Under the pieces are notes generated by a model, which saw only the letters and a list, made by a program, of their open reading frames with translations, did no database searches and was not told where the DNA came from. A DNA stretch of 64,000 nucleotides from Sacculina carcini (taxonomy: Eukaryota > Arthropoda > Thecostraca > Sacculinidae). Position 1 is the first letter of the stretch. Every line of letters begins with the position of its first letter. A program made the translations under genes and the position numbers. Positions 1-14,358 of the stretch are shown here, one piece after another. The stretch covers positions 2,416,249-2,480,248 of the forward strand of contig OU696586.1 of the NCBI GenBank assembly GCA_916048095.2, in the 5' to 3' direction.

Positions 1-128
1 TTTGATGTTGTAACTTGTGTGTGTGTCTTATTCAATATGTATGTGTGTGCGTGTGTATTTTTGCGTTTCTGTGTATGTAAACGTGAGTGTATGTTTGTGT
101 TTGTGCGTATATGTACTTGTCTGTTTTG

Positions 129-174
<46 letters not shown>

Positions 175-266
175 GTTATGACTCTTGTGCTTGAGAGTAC
201 GTGTGTGTGTGAGCGCTTTTGAGACCCTCGGGTGAAAAGCGCGATATAAATGTCTTAATGTAATGT
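1..266 (+). repeat. dispersed hairpin-bearing TG-rich repeat, copy 1
   Basis: TG-rich sequence interrupted by non-simple words that reappear in the same order at 14200-14445. Near its end, 213-242 can fold into a hairpin: GCGCTTTT pairs with AAAAGCGC around a short C-rich/G-rich inner stem. The copy may start before the window. It ends about 20 bases before an SLC9A8 splice acceptor. I see no coding capacity. Confidence 0.6.
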
Positions 267-287
267 AATGTGTGTGTGTTCCCTCAG

Positions 288-1012
288 GGAAATTTCTTCC
301 AAAATTTCGGCACTATTCTATTGTTTGCCGTTTTTGGCACGACAATTTCGGCGCTGGTGGTCGGTGGTGGCGTGTACGTGCTCGGAATGGTGCGTGCCTC
401 GGCGAGCGAGTTCTACTGTTGTTCGTTCTCTTTGCGCGTGTATTGCGTTGAAATGTGTGCATTTTATGAGCTATTCTAGTGTTATCAACAAATAGAACAG
501 TGGTCCGTCACTTTATACCTCTGATTCCACACTTTTTAATGAGCCAACGCTTCATTTTCCACACAACAGCGCTGATAAATCCAATAAATCCAGTTGTCCC
601 ACCAAATGTCAATGTCAACAAGTGACTAGAAACCAGAAAAATAAACCAATTCTGACTTTCAAGAACGCACATTTGTCCTTTTGTCTCATCTTTAATTCCC
701 CGCTTGGCAACTGCTCCATTCTCCATTGGTCTAGCACAATAATAACTAAAGAACAGGGCGCTGTGGTGTGAATCGTGCAATTATTGTGTGTGTGTTGTGG
801 TGGACATTATCAGGCGGACGTGGCCTACCGCCTCTCGTTCGTCGAGAGTTTCGCGTTTGGATCGCTGATATCGGCTGTCGATCCTGTGGCTACGTTGGCC
901 ATCTTCAATGCGCTCGATATTGATCCTGTACTTAGTATGCTGGTGTTTGGCGAGTCGATACTCAATGATGCCGTAGCTATAGTTCTCACCACGTCAGTGT
1001 TGGCTTCCTCCT

Positions 1013-1055
<43 letters not shown>

Positions 1056-1730
1056 AACACACACACACCAACACACACACACCAACACACACACACACAC
1101 ACACACACACAAACCAACACACACACACACACACACACACTCACCAACACACACACACCAACACACACACACCAACACACACACACCAACACACACACCA
1201 ACACACACACACATGAGCACACCAACACACACACACCAACACCAACACACACATACCAACACACCAACACCAACACACACACACCAACACACCAACACAC
1301 ACACACCAACACACACACACCTAAAAACTAAATATATTGTGTTATTCATTTTCTACAAAAATGTTGATTATTTCAATAAATCCAGTTCTTCAACCAAGTC
1401 AGTTATCGGGCAATTACTGCAAACAAAAGTGAACGAATTCGGCTTGAAAAATACACATATTTGTTCTTCTGTCCGACTTTTAATACCCCACTTGAAAATT
1501 CCTCCATTATTCACCAATAGTGAATTCCTCACATGCTACAGGTCACTGATTTGGGTTTTCGTCTACACCTGGGTATTGCTAGGGTATATATATCTTACAT
1601 CATGTTTTTCTATATTTGTATGCTCATTTTTCATCTGCTCTTTTTGTGGGTGTCCTGTTTCATATATGTGTACTTGTGCGTCTCTGTGTGTGTGTGTGTG
1701 TGTGTCTCTCTGTGTGTGTGTGTGTGTGCG

Positions 1731-1790
<60 letters not shown>

Positions 1791-4700
1791 GGCGTCCGTG
1801 TGTGTTTGCATGTATTTGACAGCACTGCGCTGGAGTCCGGCATGTCACCATCCACGGCGGCACCAGTTGGTGACGTCAGCAGCGGTGGTGGCGGTGTCGT
1901 GGCCGCCGTGATGCGCTTCTGTGTCGTATTCGGCGCCTCGGCGGCGCTCGGTACTGTCAGCGCACTGCTGGCTGCGCTGCTGTTCAAGCACGTGCAACTG
2001 CGCTCCAACCCGAGTCTCGAGTTCGCCATGATGCTCATCTTCATCTACGCGCCGTACGGCCTGGCCGAGGGTGTCCATTTGTCCGGTGAGTGGTTATTCA
2101 TTAATTTATGCCCAAGTGGCAGCTGCTACACGGGAAGAAGTCGAAGCTTATGAACACACAGGCGTGCCCCGTGCAGCTCGCTGCCACCGCAGAACCGACC
2201 CTATCCACGCTATGGCGCCACAAGAACGAAATACGTATTAGAGAGGGCCACCTCCACAGAATGCACGGCACAACTCATGACTGATATCTGGTACCATTTA
2301 CTACTGGGTGGACAGGGGCCGTGGGATTGTAGAATTCGTCCAATGAAATTCTCCTCCGCCGGGTTTCGAACCACAGACATCCCGCTTGTGAGGCGGGTGT
2401 GCTAACAACTGCACCACGGAGTCCATGGTGTCAGTGTTAGTTTAGCCATTTGAGAACAAGCTTTACCAGTGTTGTCAGCTTGGTACACGATAAATGCTAC
2501 CCGTTTAGTGTAATAAAAGTGGTGTACCGATTCGGTGCACGAACGGTAATACCAGTTCATTATGTGAAAATTGTTACCAGTTCAGTACATAAACATTGGT
2601 GCCAGTTCAGTATATAAACATTGGTACCAGTTCAGTACATAAACATTGGTACCAGTTCAGTACATAAACATTGGTACCAGTTCAGTATATAAACATTGGT
2701 ACCAGTTCAGTATTTAAACAGTGATTGATTCACATAAAATATAGCTGGTTTTTCATTATTGACGTTTAGTGATGCTGTTCTTAAAAACTGAGATTTTGTA
2801 GGTTTTTTTGTTGTTGTTTGATATTGTTTGATGTTCAGTGATCTTATTTTGTCACGGGACGGTTTTTAGTTTGTTTGGGGTTGTTGAACTCTTATCTCAA
2901 ACCGATGTCTGGGGCCGAAATTTCAGCTGTGCTTTTGTCTTCACATTTGATAATCCCGGGTGGATATGCGTGCATAAGTTGCGTATGATGATGCAATGTG
3001 TGTCCGTTGCAATCTTTGTATTTCTAGAATGTGCGCGCGCTTTTATGATTGCGCGTGTCTTTTTAGCTTTCATTCAAGAACATTCTGTTTTCGTAATTTT
3101 CGTATGTTCGCTATTGACTGATATCACGCTGTATTTTATATTTTATACTTTATATTATAATTTTATAATTATATGGCTCTTGTTGTTGTTGTTGTTATTT
3201 GTGTGCGTTTTTTCGAAAATAACTCCACCAGTAGTTCAAACAAGTGCAATATATACTATTAAGGCAAGAATCATACATAAGTGTATGAGGGGTGAATATC
3301 TCGATTTCATTGAATACACCGACAGGTGAGAGCAAACACACACACATGCAGACAGACCTATGCATTTATGTTAATTTATTAATAAATAAGAATCCGGGAA
3401 TGAGAATACAGTGTATGTAGATATGTACGAATGTGTTTATGCATGAGGTATTGGTATGTTGTGTGTATATATGTGTCTTTATGTGTTTGCTTCCAAAATA
3501 TTTGTCTGTTTGCGCATTGTGTGTATGTGTGGGTATGTGTATCAAATGTGTGTATGTACTGAATACGTGTTAGGTGTTGTATGGAAATATGTGCGGAGAC
3601 GAGTATGGAAGTTGTATACGCGTGTACTTTGTTTCCATATAGCTGCATGTTTGCGTATTGTTTCATGTGTATATGTGTATGAGAATGTGTACGAATATAT
3701 ATGGTAGACTGTGGTAGGTATGGTTATATGTTTGTTGTGTATCATTGTATATGAATAGTGTTTATATGTGATCGCGCGCGCATGTGTGTGTATGTATGTA
3801 CTTGTGTATATATAACCTGGCTTGATAGCATTATTTCCACCTGTACAAGTGAAATGTAAGCCTATGAGCTCGACGGGTCTTTTGCCAATTGTGATATTTA
3901 TTGTTTGAACATTGTATATTTGTTTGTGGCAATATATGGTTAAATACAAATACAAAATACAAAATACAGACAGACAGACAGACACACACACAAATGCACA
4001 CCTGTTAACACACTCCACTAATTGGCATTTAATTCGAGCGCTCATTGGCCGGCCTAATCAAACAGCACCTGTATTGTAAGTGATTGTTTGTTGATGGCGC
4101 GTGTCATTTGTGCTAGAGTTCCTCCACCTGTTGTTGTTCATTTTGCGCAGTGTCTTTGCTATTTGTACTTGTGCCATTATGTCGTCCAGTGGTCGTCTCA
4201 CAGATGAGGTCGGTGATTTTTGACATTTTGCTTTTTGCATTGTCAATGTATTTCAGTTTGTTTGTTGAAATTTTCCTGTTGGATATTGATTGCCTTTTTT
4301 CTCTTTTCGGTGTTTTTTATTTTTGAATGTCAAGTTGTTTCGCTATCTACGTCAACTTCACACAAATATTGCATCACATTGATGCATATTCAAATGCTGC
4401 TTCTTGGCGAGTCAGTTGATAACTGTGCTTTTGTCGTACGCGACAGCAACTGCAGAAAATCCGTACCTACCGGCCGGATCCGCTCACACCACTCACTCCG
4501 GACCACAGTCCGGCACTGCGGCCCCTTATCGTCGACGGAAAAGTACGGACACACACACACACTTGAACACACACACATACATACACATATATACACATAC
4601 ATTCTGACCAACACACACACACACACACTCTAACCAACACACACACACTCACACACACATGGACATACACTCTGACTAACACACGCAACACACACACACA

Positions 4701-4992
4701 CTCACACACACACATGGACATCCACTCTGACTAACACACAGACACACAGACACACGCTCACACACACATGGACATACACTCTGACTAACACACGCAAACA
4801 CACATACTCTAACCAACACACACACACTTGAACACACACACATACATACACATACATTCTAACCAACACACACACACACACTCTAACCAACACACACACA
4901 CTCATACATACACATACATTCTAACCAACACACACACACACACTCTAACCAACACACACACACACTCACACACATGGACCTACAATCTAACC

Positions 4993-5086
<94 letters not shown>

Positions 5087-8000
5087 CACACACACATGGA
5101 CCTACACTCTGACTAACACACGCAAAGACACACACACACGCACACAGACAGTTCAGCCCACGGTAAACTCACTCATGAACAATGCTACCGAAATGGTCTG
5201 CCAAACATCCATGTCAGTGTTTCTGAATATTTCTCAGTGTTAGCACCGCTTTGAAATCAACAGTCAGCTCTCGCACCCCCTGAATTCTTGATAACTATAC
5301 GAAAATATATAAATACAAACGACGTAATAACAAAACTTTTTGTATTCAATATTCATTCATACAACCCCTTTAAGAGGATTAAGCGAAACTACATTTTTCA
5401 GGAAAAATATAATGCATAGTTTATACATATCATTTATGAAAACAATTACAGGAATCTTCGCATTCGCACTCCGGATAAGAACCCACGCTCTATGTGGCTA
5501 TAATGGCGTGTGAGAACGCACGTGTGTGTATGCGTGTGTATGTGTGTGTGTGTGTGTGTGTATGTGTCAGTTGGGCAAGTTTGTGAGTGTTGATGATGTG
5601 AGTTTGTTGAACGCCGCGTCGCACAACTACCTCGGCCTGGTCGAGCACACCGAGGTACAGGAGGCCGGCCTGCGCTGTATAGACAAGTATGGCATAGGCG
5701 CTTGTGGTCCCCGCACGTTCTTCGGCACTGTCGGTGCGTGTGTGTTTATTATTAATATTAATAATAATAACATTATTTCTTTGTACAAAACGTCAAACAA
5801 AGTGACTCCACAAGAGCACAAGCGCTCTAGACGCTGCCTCATTCGGCTCCAACACATTTTACATATGGAAAAGGTGAGGCTGTATTATAATAGAAAGAGA
5901 GGTTGTGAATAAGAGAGAGGGCGGAATACGGAGCATGAGAGGACATAATCATACACTCTTGCAGACACTAATAAATATAGATAATGTTAGATAAGAAATG
6001 ACAAAATTGCACACAAACGACCAGACCACACAAGAATCGACTGTATTCGTTGAATTCACACCACACTAACACGCACACACACGAAGGCAGTTTGACTAGA
6101 GATTCAGCCTCTGTTTGCCTCTGTTCTCTTTGTGTTTTTCCTACTTGTATAGCATCGTGCAATGTATGCACTATTGCAAAGCTGGCTCATTCTCATACCG
6201 CGTCCCAATTACCGTTGTAGTTATGCACGCTTGCTATATTTCCAGCAGCTACATGTTGATATGCGTGCCTGTATGACGCCGCTTATAATGTGAATTATTT
6301 GTGTTGTGTATTCTTACTTACAATTACTTCATATAGAACTTTCATTTACAAGCTTCGTTAATATTTGCCTTTATGATATTGTTTATTACCGCTTGTATTT
6401 GATATTTAGGTATTTTTTGGTATTTGTGCCTGGTTTTTTATTTGCCACTTTTTTAATCTATTTTTTACACTTTTTTCCGTATTTTGTTTGATTGTGGGTA
6501 TATATCGGGCAGCTTGGTTGATGTGCTGTGCAATCATGTTGTGCATTTTGTCAGACGTGCATCTGGCACTGGAGCACGCGATTTCCGCATTTCTCGGCAC
6601 GCAAGAGACGGCCATCTACTCGCTGGGATTCTCCACCATCAGTTCGGTGATTCCCGCCTACGTCAAGAGCTCGGACGTTCTTTTTGTGTGAGCCACTCTC
6701 TCACCAGCTGTCTGTGCTGTTGTATTTGCTATATCATCATGTATTTACCTTTAGCCTATTGATTCTTTGATGTTGTGTTTGCTATTTTCAAGCTTTCAAT
6801 AAAAAAAAATTGTTGTTTAAAATATTTCGTGATATCGAATATGTGTTTCTAATACATGTAGCCTAATGATTAAATATATGCTAATATAGACATCAAAGCA
6901 TGATAATTTGTTAAGTGATCTCATGATATGAGATTATCGCGAGGTAATAATGTATATGTTAAAAAAATTACGAACGGTTTGTGTGCATTTTTCTGCATTA
7001 TTATTGTGTGTGTGTGTGTGTGTGTGTGTGTACAGTGATGAGATGGTGAATTTCTCGATACAATGCGGGGTGCAGGCGGCTCGATGTAGCGTGCACTGGT
7101 TCAAGCACAATGATTCCGATCATCTGACACACTGTATTGCTGCAGACGATGAACATCACGGGGTACACTTACACACACATACACACAAACACTTGCACAC
7201 ACACACACACACACATTTGCACACACATACACTTACACACATACACAAACACTTGCACATACAAACTTGCACACACACACACAAACACTTGCACATACAA
7301 ACTTACACACACACACACAAACACTTGCACATACAAACTTACACACACACACACACTTGCATACACACACACACACTTGCATACACATACACACACACAC
7401 TTACATATTTATACACACACTTACACACACACACAATTACATACACATACATACACTTACATATTGTAGACAAACAATGGTACTCGATTTCTGGGTACTA
7501 TAACTCGATTAATTTTGCTTTTAGTAAAGAATATAGCTTTTAATAGTTATGTCATCTTCTAGTAATGTGTATCTAAAGTACAGTGAATTCTAGTGATTGA
7601 AATACTCGTGCAGCTGGAATACATACTGGCAAATAACACAGGATCGGTGATAATTATTTGAACAGACAAGTAAAGTCAGTCTTGTGTGTGGAAACATATT
7701 CGACAATCCTTTGACGGTATAGATACATGAACATGTTATGAGAACCCCTGTGGTACTCACGGACAGGTGGAGGCGTTGTCAACTAACGTGCGACGTTTTC
7801 TCGTGTTGGAGGGCATTTACCAGCGTTGCGGCAGCTTGGCTCGTCTCGACCAACTGCTGACTGTGGCTCGGCGTCATCGCGTGCGTGTTATTCTGGATGA
7901 GTCCATATCGCTGGGCGTGTTGGGCCGGCGGGGTCGCGGAGCTCTGGAACACTACCAGCTCAAGGTAGCGCAGCGTAGCCAGTCGTCTTGGAAATGTGTC

Positions 8001-11000
8001 ACTTATTGGCGGATATACAGTCGGTTGGCTGAATAGTAGATTGGATAGAACGATACAAATAGATCGGCTATTTGGAGTTTCGATGTTTCAATGTGGCAAT
8101 GAACCGTGTGACACGCAGACGGATGACGTGGATATTATTTGCGGCTCGTTGGAGCATGCTATTGGTTCTTACGGCGGCTTCTCGTCGGGAACGCACTACG
8201 TCATCGATCATCAAAGACTCAACGGTCTAGGTGAGTCAGCACTGACTCACTGACTCACTGCCTGACTGACTCACTGACTGACTCACTGCCTGACTGACTC
8301 ACTGACTGACTGACTGACTGACTGACTCACTGACTGACTGACTGATTGACTCACTGGCTGACTGACTGACTCACTGACTGACTGACTCACTGACTGACTG
8401 ACTCACTGACTCACTGACTCACTCACTGACTGACTGACTGACTCACTGACTGACTGACTGACTCACTGACTGACTGACTGACTCACTGGCTGACTGACTG
8501 ACTGACTGACTCACTGACTCACTCACTGACTCACTGACTGACTGACTGACTGACTGTCATCTAATAGGCGTCAAATATGCCAATATTGAAATCTGTTATT
8601 CTTATTATTTGAATCAATGAACAAACTCAATTGGGAAGACAATGAACGATCCAAATCTACCCCCTGCATGATTCATTAACATTCTAACTAAACTTGTTTT
8701 TCTCAAAATATCTGTTTTGGTATAATACATTGACATATATTTATACAATAATAATGCACTGACCGATTAACCAATTAGGAATCATTTTCAGCCAAAAATA
8801 TGGCCTCCTAGGCGAAAGATACAATGTTTTCGCTGTTGTTGTTGTTGTTGTTGTTCCTCAGGTTGTCTGGCCGAGCAACCTCGAGCTCCTGAGGAAAGAC
8901 ACGGCACCGACCGGGTTGTTCCACAGGTCTCTGACTGAATTGATTTTGTGTTGGCGTCTGAGTTGTGTGTGTGCTGTGCAGTGTTGCATGATGTGTGTGA
9001 TGGTGTGTGGTGCTGAATTGCAATCTGGACAGGTGTCATCGATTGAGTCATTCAACCTTTTCTGATATGACAGAAGGGCAGGATGATGACCGCATCTCAA
9101 CCTGGCCAGATGCACCTTGTATTCGTGTGTGAGTGTGTTTTCTGATTTGTGTATGTCCGGTGGGTGTCTTTGTAGGAGTGTATTGTGTTTTCGCTGTTGT
9201 TATTGTTGTTGTTGTTGTTGCTCCTCAAGTTGTCTGGCCGAGCAACCTCGAGCTCCTGAGGAAAGACACGGCACCGACCGGGTTGCTCCACAGGTCTGTT
9301 GTTATCGCTGTTGTATATTTTGAGCGGCCATTTTGTTTTGCCGCAGGCTATGTGTTTTCTGCTTCGTTGCCGCCCATGCTGGCCGCTAGTGCTCTGCGCG
9401 CGCTGGAAATAATCGACAATGACGTCACGATGACGTCACGTTTGTCCAGCGTGTGTCGGCAACTGCACGCCGCACTGCACGCGCTGCCGGGGTCAATAAA
9501 CTGACATACACACACACACACCCGTCAATTCACGCATACATACTTATGTATATGTGATATAGGCCCTAGTAGCATTTGATCCTACGTGCCATCTGGTCCA
9601 ACGCTGATACGATGCGATGAACACCGGCCGTGACTAAATGTGACAGTGGCGTATGAAGCTCAGTGGTTTTCAAACAATTTAACTTTCACGCGTACACTTT
9701 AAAGCCCGACCTTAGTATCGTATGTCTGTAGCGAATATTTGTATATGTGTTATATCAGAACCTTATTACAGATATATTAAATAAAATTTAACCAAACCTA
9801 CCCTAACACAAGCTTCATACAGCTGATAAAAATTGGTCAAGATGGTCACTGGCATAACTCAGTCTCTAGATACGCCACTGTCAGATTCATTCACGGCCTG
9901 TAGCATGGTGGCTATCACTCGGTGTTCATCGCATCAGCGTTGCGGCTGGCTGGTTGGTTGGGGTAAATACTCGTAGCCTCCCGATATACATATACATATA
10001 TACACATACATATATATGTATTTTGATTTATTTTTGCCATATATAATAAGAAAGAGATAGAAACACAAATTATAGCTCTTTATATTAGCTTTATATCTTT
10101 ATAATTATAGCAAATTATAGCTTAGAATTACTTCTTCGATAGTGGCACTCAGATATCATATTTGTATCTCCTTTTTATCATTACATCTTAAAAAATGTGT
10201 GTATATATATACATGTGTGTGTGTGTGTGTTTGTGATTGTAGTAAATGTATTGACATGAATAGCTCACGTGAACACACAAAATATTACAATACAAACAGA
10301 AACATGTCTTGTGTGTTTGTGTTTGTGTGTTTGTGTGCAGACTGTCTGTTTGTGGAGATGAGTTATCTCCAGTGAAATTTCTACGTCTCTGCACGTCTTC
10401 TTCATCATCTTCATCAGATATGTCAGAACAAGATGAACGCACTCTTAGGCAGATTGTAGATCAGGTGATCAAACACATGTTTGTCTGTATGTCTGTCTGT
10501 GTGTCTGTTTGTGTGTGCGTGTGTCTATTTGTCTATCTGTTAGTGTATGTGTCTATTTGTCTGTCTGTTTGTCTGTCTGTCTGTTTGTCTGTTTGTGTAT
10601 GTGTCTGTCTGTCTATTTGTCTGTCTGTCTCTCTGTCTGTTTGTCTGTCTGTTTGTGTATGTGTCTATCTTTCAGTCTGTTTGTGTATGTGTCTATCTTT
10701 CTGTCTGTTTGTGTGTGCGTGTGTCTATTTGTCTGTCTGTCTGTGTGTCTGTCTGTGGGTTTTCTCACCTGGTTGATGCTTGCAGGCTGGAGTAATAATC
10801 TAGTCTTTCCTTTCTCCCATTTGTCATACTTCTCTTAGGATCGATGTTTGTTAGTGTACGTTTGGGGTCGTGTCTAATCAGTATGAAATATATAATGTGT
10901 GTTATGCTCTGTTTTTCGTTTTGCCCTGATATTGTGTTTGTTTTGCTGTGTAACGGAATCTTGTCACTGTTTGTGTGGTTGGTTGTGTGTGTGTGTGTGT

Positions 11001-11739
11001 ATGTGTGTGTGTGTGTGTGTTAGACGTAAGACGTATATTTTGTCGACAACAATATCTCATTTTGCATAAACAACTCATCATTCTTGACAAAGCCTTTAAA
11101 TCTAAGCGCTTCTTTCAGGCATATATGATCTATATTTTCAATAACAAAACAAGTGTGTGTGTGTTAGGCTCGTAGCGAGGGTGTGTTGGTGTGTGTGGCC
11201 GCCAGAGTAGTTCATCAGGAAGCGATCAATTTGCCGCCATCAATCAGAGTAACTGCCGCCGTGCACATGCTCCCTCAGGACATCAACCTCATTCACTCTG
11301 CTCTCAGCAACGCTGTGCGCCGAGTTTTAAACGTTGTTTCGTGACGGTGGCGCCCTCTCGCGGACTAATTTCACAGTCACATAGTGTCTATGCGCTGTGT
11401 TGTGATGTGTTTTGCTGACGGATTTATTTTGTTGTGTGTATGTGGAAGTTAATATACGTCAATATCAGTCGTCGTGTTATTACTACACATGCCATTTTTC
11501 ATGCCAAACCTCAGTTTTGTGTCCCTTAAAATAACACGTGTTATTCAAACAGCTCTTAATCCACATCCATGCATCTTTTTTCATATGTTTGTGTGTGTGT
11601 GTTTGTGTTTTGTGCAGGTATTATGGCGATTTTGTTCTGCGGAGTTGTCATGTCGCACTACACTCACTTCAATCTTTCGCCGGTCACTCAAATCACCATG
11701 CAACAGACTATGCGCTCACTGGCTTTTGTCGCAGGTACA

Positions 11740-11779
<40 letters not shown>

Positions 11780-14321
11780 TGTCTCACCGAGTTGTATAAT
11801 ACAGGAGATGAGCTAAGCTCGAGCTGTTCTGTCTCCCAGCCAACATTTATCTAACCTACGTTTTAATTCTTTCACACTGCTACATTGAACAATTTCCCTA
11901 TCTATCTATGTCTGAGTATTTACACACACATACACATACATGCACGCACGCATACACACATATACATATGTAACACACACACATACACTTTGTTGGTCAT
12001 GCATACACGTGGCTTCATATTGCCGGTCGCAATCACAATATGTGTGTGTGTCAGAGACTTGTGTGTTCGCCTACTTGGGGCTGGCCATATTCAGTTTTCG
12101 ACACGCATTCGAGCCGGCCCTGGTGTTCTGGTCACTGACCTTGTGTCTGGTTGGTCGTGCGCTCAACATTTTCCCTCTGTCCTGGCTGGCCAACCATTTT
12201 CGCGAGCACAAAATCACCACCAACATGCAGTTCATCATGTGGTTCAGCGGTACCCCACTCTCTTACTCTCTCTCTCTCTCTCTCTCTGTCTCTGTGTTTG
12301 AGCTTTCACTATCACTGTTGTTAATTACTGGCAAGTTCAGTGGCATGGCACGACTACTCAAACTATTACCCCAATTTGGTGGTCCCATGTATCTTTTGGA
12401 AGCGCCAAAAACATGCAGCTGGCTTGAGAAATACGAGTTTAGTTGGGAGAATGAGAGCTATCGAAGAAAGTAGCAGAAGAAACAAACAATGAAAGCTAAC
12501 AGAACAAATGAAATTGTCAAATCAAGGCAGAGCCGTTGCGAGGAATTATGGGGGCCCCGAAGCATCACTTGGGGCCCCCATTATAAATATAGTACCAAAT
12601 AATGAATATGTTTATTAGACATAATCACATGATACAAGCTCAGGTGAAAACATTTGAGCAAAAAGGCAAAGGCTATACATAACAAATATGATGAATTATA
12701 ATATCAAACGTGAAGCAACGGGGCCCCTCAACATTCGGGGGCCCCCCGGTCGGGGGTACGGGGGGCGGTTGCTACGGCTCTGAATCAAGGGGCTAAATAA
12801 AAGTATAAACTCATAGGAAGATCACTTGAATATCCAGCCGAATTTTTCCACCACAATTTGTATGATTTATTTGAAATGTGACTGTGTTCAAATAATTCTT
12901 CATATATAATTCGTTGTGCACTTCTTGATATTGATATTGTTATGCTGTTGTTACTAACTCGTGTGTGTGTGTGTGTGTGTGTGTACAGGTTTGCGAGGCG
13001 CCATTGCATACGCGTTGTGTCTTCACCTGGAGTTCGCTTCGACCACACGTCACGTTCTAGTCACGAACACGCTTATTATAATTTTGACGACGATTTTGGT
13101 GTTGGGCGGCGCTACCAAGCCACTGCTGCATTACTTACAGGCGGACAAGTTCACCAACGCTAGGTTTCTCTGTCTGTCTGTCTGTCTCAGCTGGCCTCTT
13201 CTCAATAATTAGTAGAAATATGCCCATGTAGGCGTTCATAAACTGTGCCGTAAATGCTTTCTGACAAAATGGTTGTTGTTTGTTAATTCATGAGCTATTG
13301 ACGGACGATTATCAAAGAGAATATGTAATACGGTGGATATTAGACTGACACATTATTGTTATTATTGTTGTTGCTGAAGTCACTAAACAATGTGGAATTG
13401 TAAGAGTGTGGATGATATAAATTGCATGACTTCAATCTCCATGCACCTTGATCATCAACAGATACAGCGAGATAAAATAGTAAAAATGTGGAAATTAAAT
13501 CATCTTAGACGGAATCAAAATTTTTCACAAACACCCGCCACCCAGTATGTAGAACAATGGTCAATCCAACAAATAACTATGTCGCTTCAATGTCCCTTTA
13601 TAAGATGTATTGTTTACGTCACTATCGCCGGCGTTGTGCAGAGGTCGACGTGGCAGGGTTCAACGACCCAGACGCAGACAGCGGTCGTGTCGGCGCTCGT
13701 CTGACGACTTCAACCTGAGCAAAACGCACGAGCTCGGCACGGCCATCGACTCGGAGTATTTCTCCGAGATGACTGAGGAAGACGAGCAACAGGACCTGGT
13801 GGGCGACAGGCAGTTACGAGATGCACCGATGGGCGACAGGCAGTTACGAGATGCACCAATGGGCGACAATCAATTACGAGATGCACCAATGGGCGACAGG
13901 CAATTACGAGATGGAGCAGCGGGCGACAGGCAATTACGAGGTTTCGCGCGGCTTGATTTTTTCTACCTGCAGCCATTTTTCACGCGTCGACTCACACAGA
14001 ATGTTAGTTGTGTTGAAAACCACTGTACATGTGTGTTTGTGTGTGTCTGTCTGTTTGTGTATATTTCATCCTTTGATTTGGTGGTAATATTTGTACGCAT
14101 GCGTTCACTAGGTTTGCATTGAAGCAAACGAATGGCAATTGTGCAATTCCTACCTTCCAGCATTCATCATTACTCCCATGAAATTCCTAGCTTATTGTTT
14201 ATGCTTGTGTGTGTGTGTGTTTTTTTGTGTGATTTTTTCCAATATGTGTGTGTATTTTTGCGTATGTAAACGGAAATGTATGTTTGTGTTTGTACGTATA
14301 TGTTCTTTTCTGTGTTGTCTT

Positions 14322-14358
<37 letters not shown>
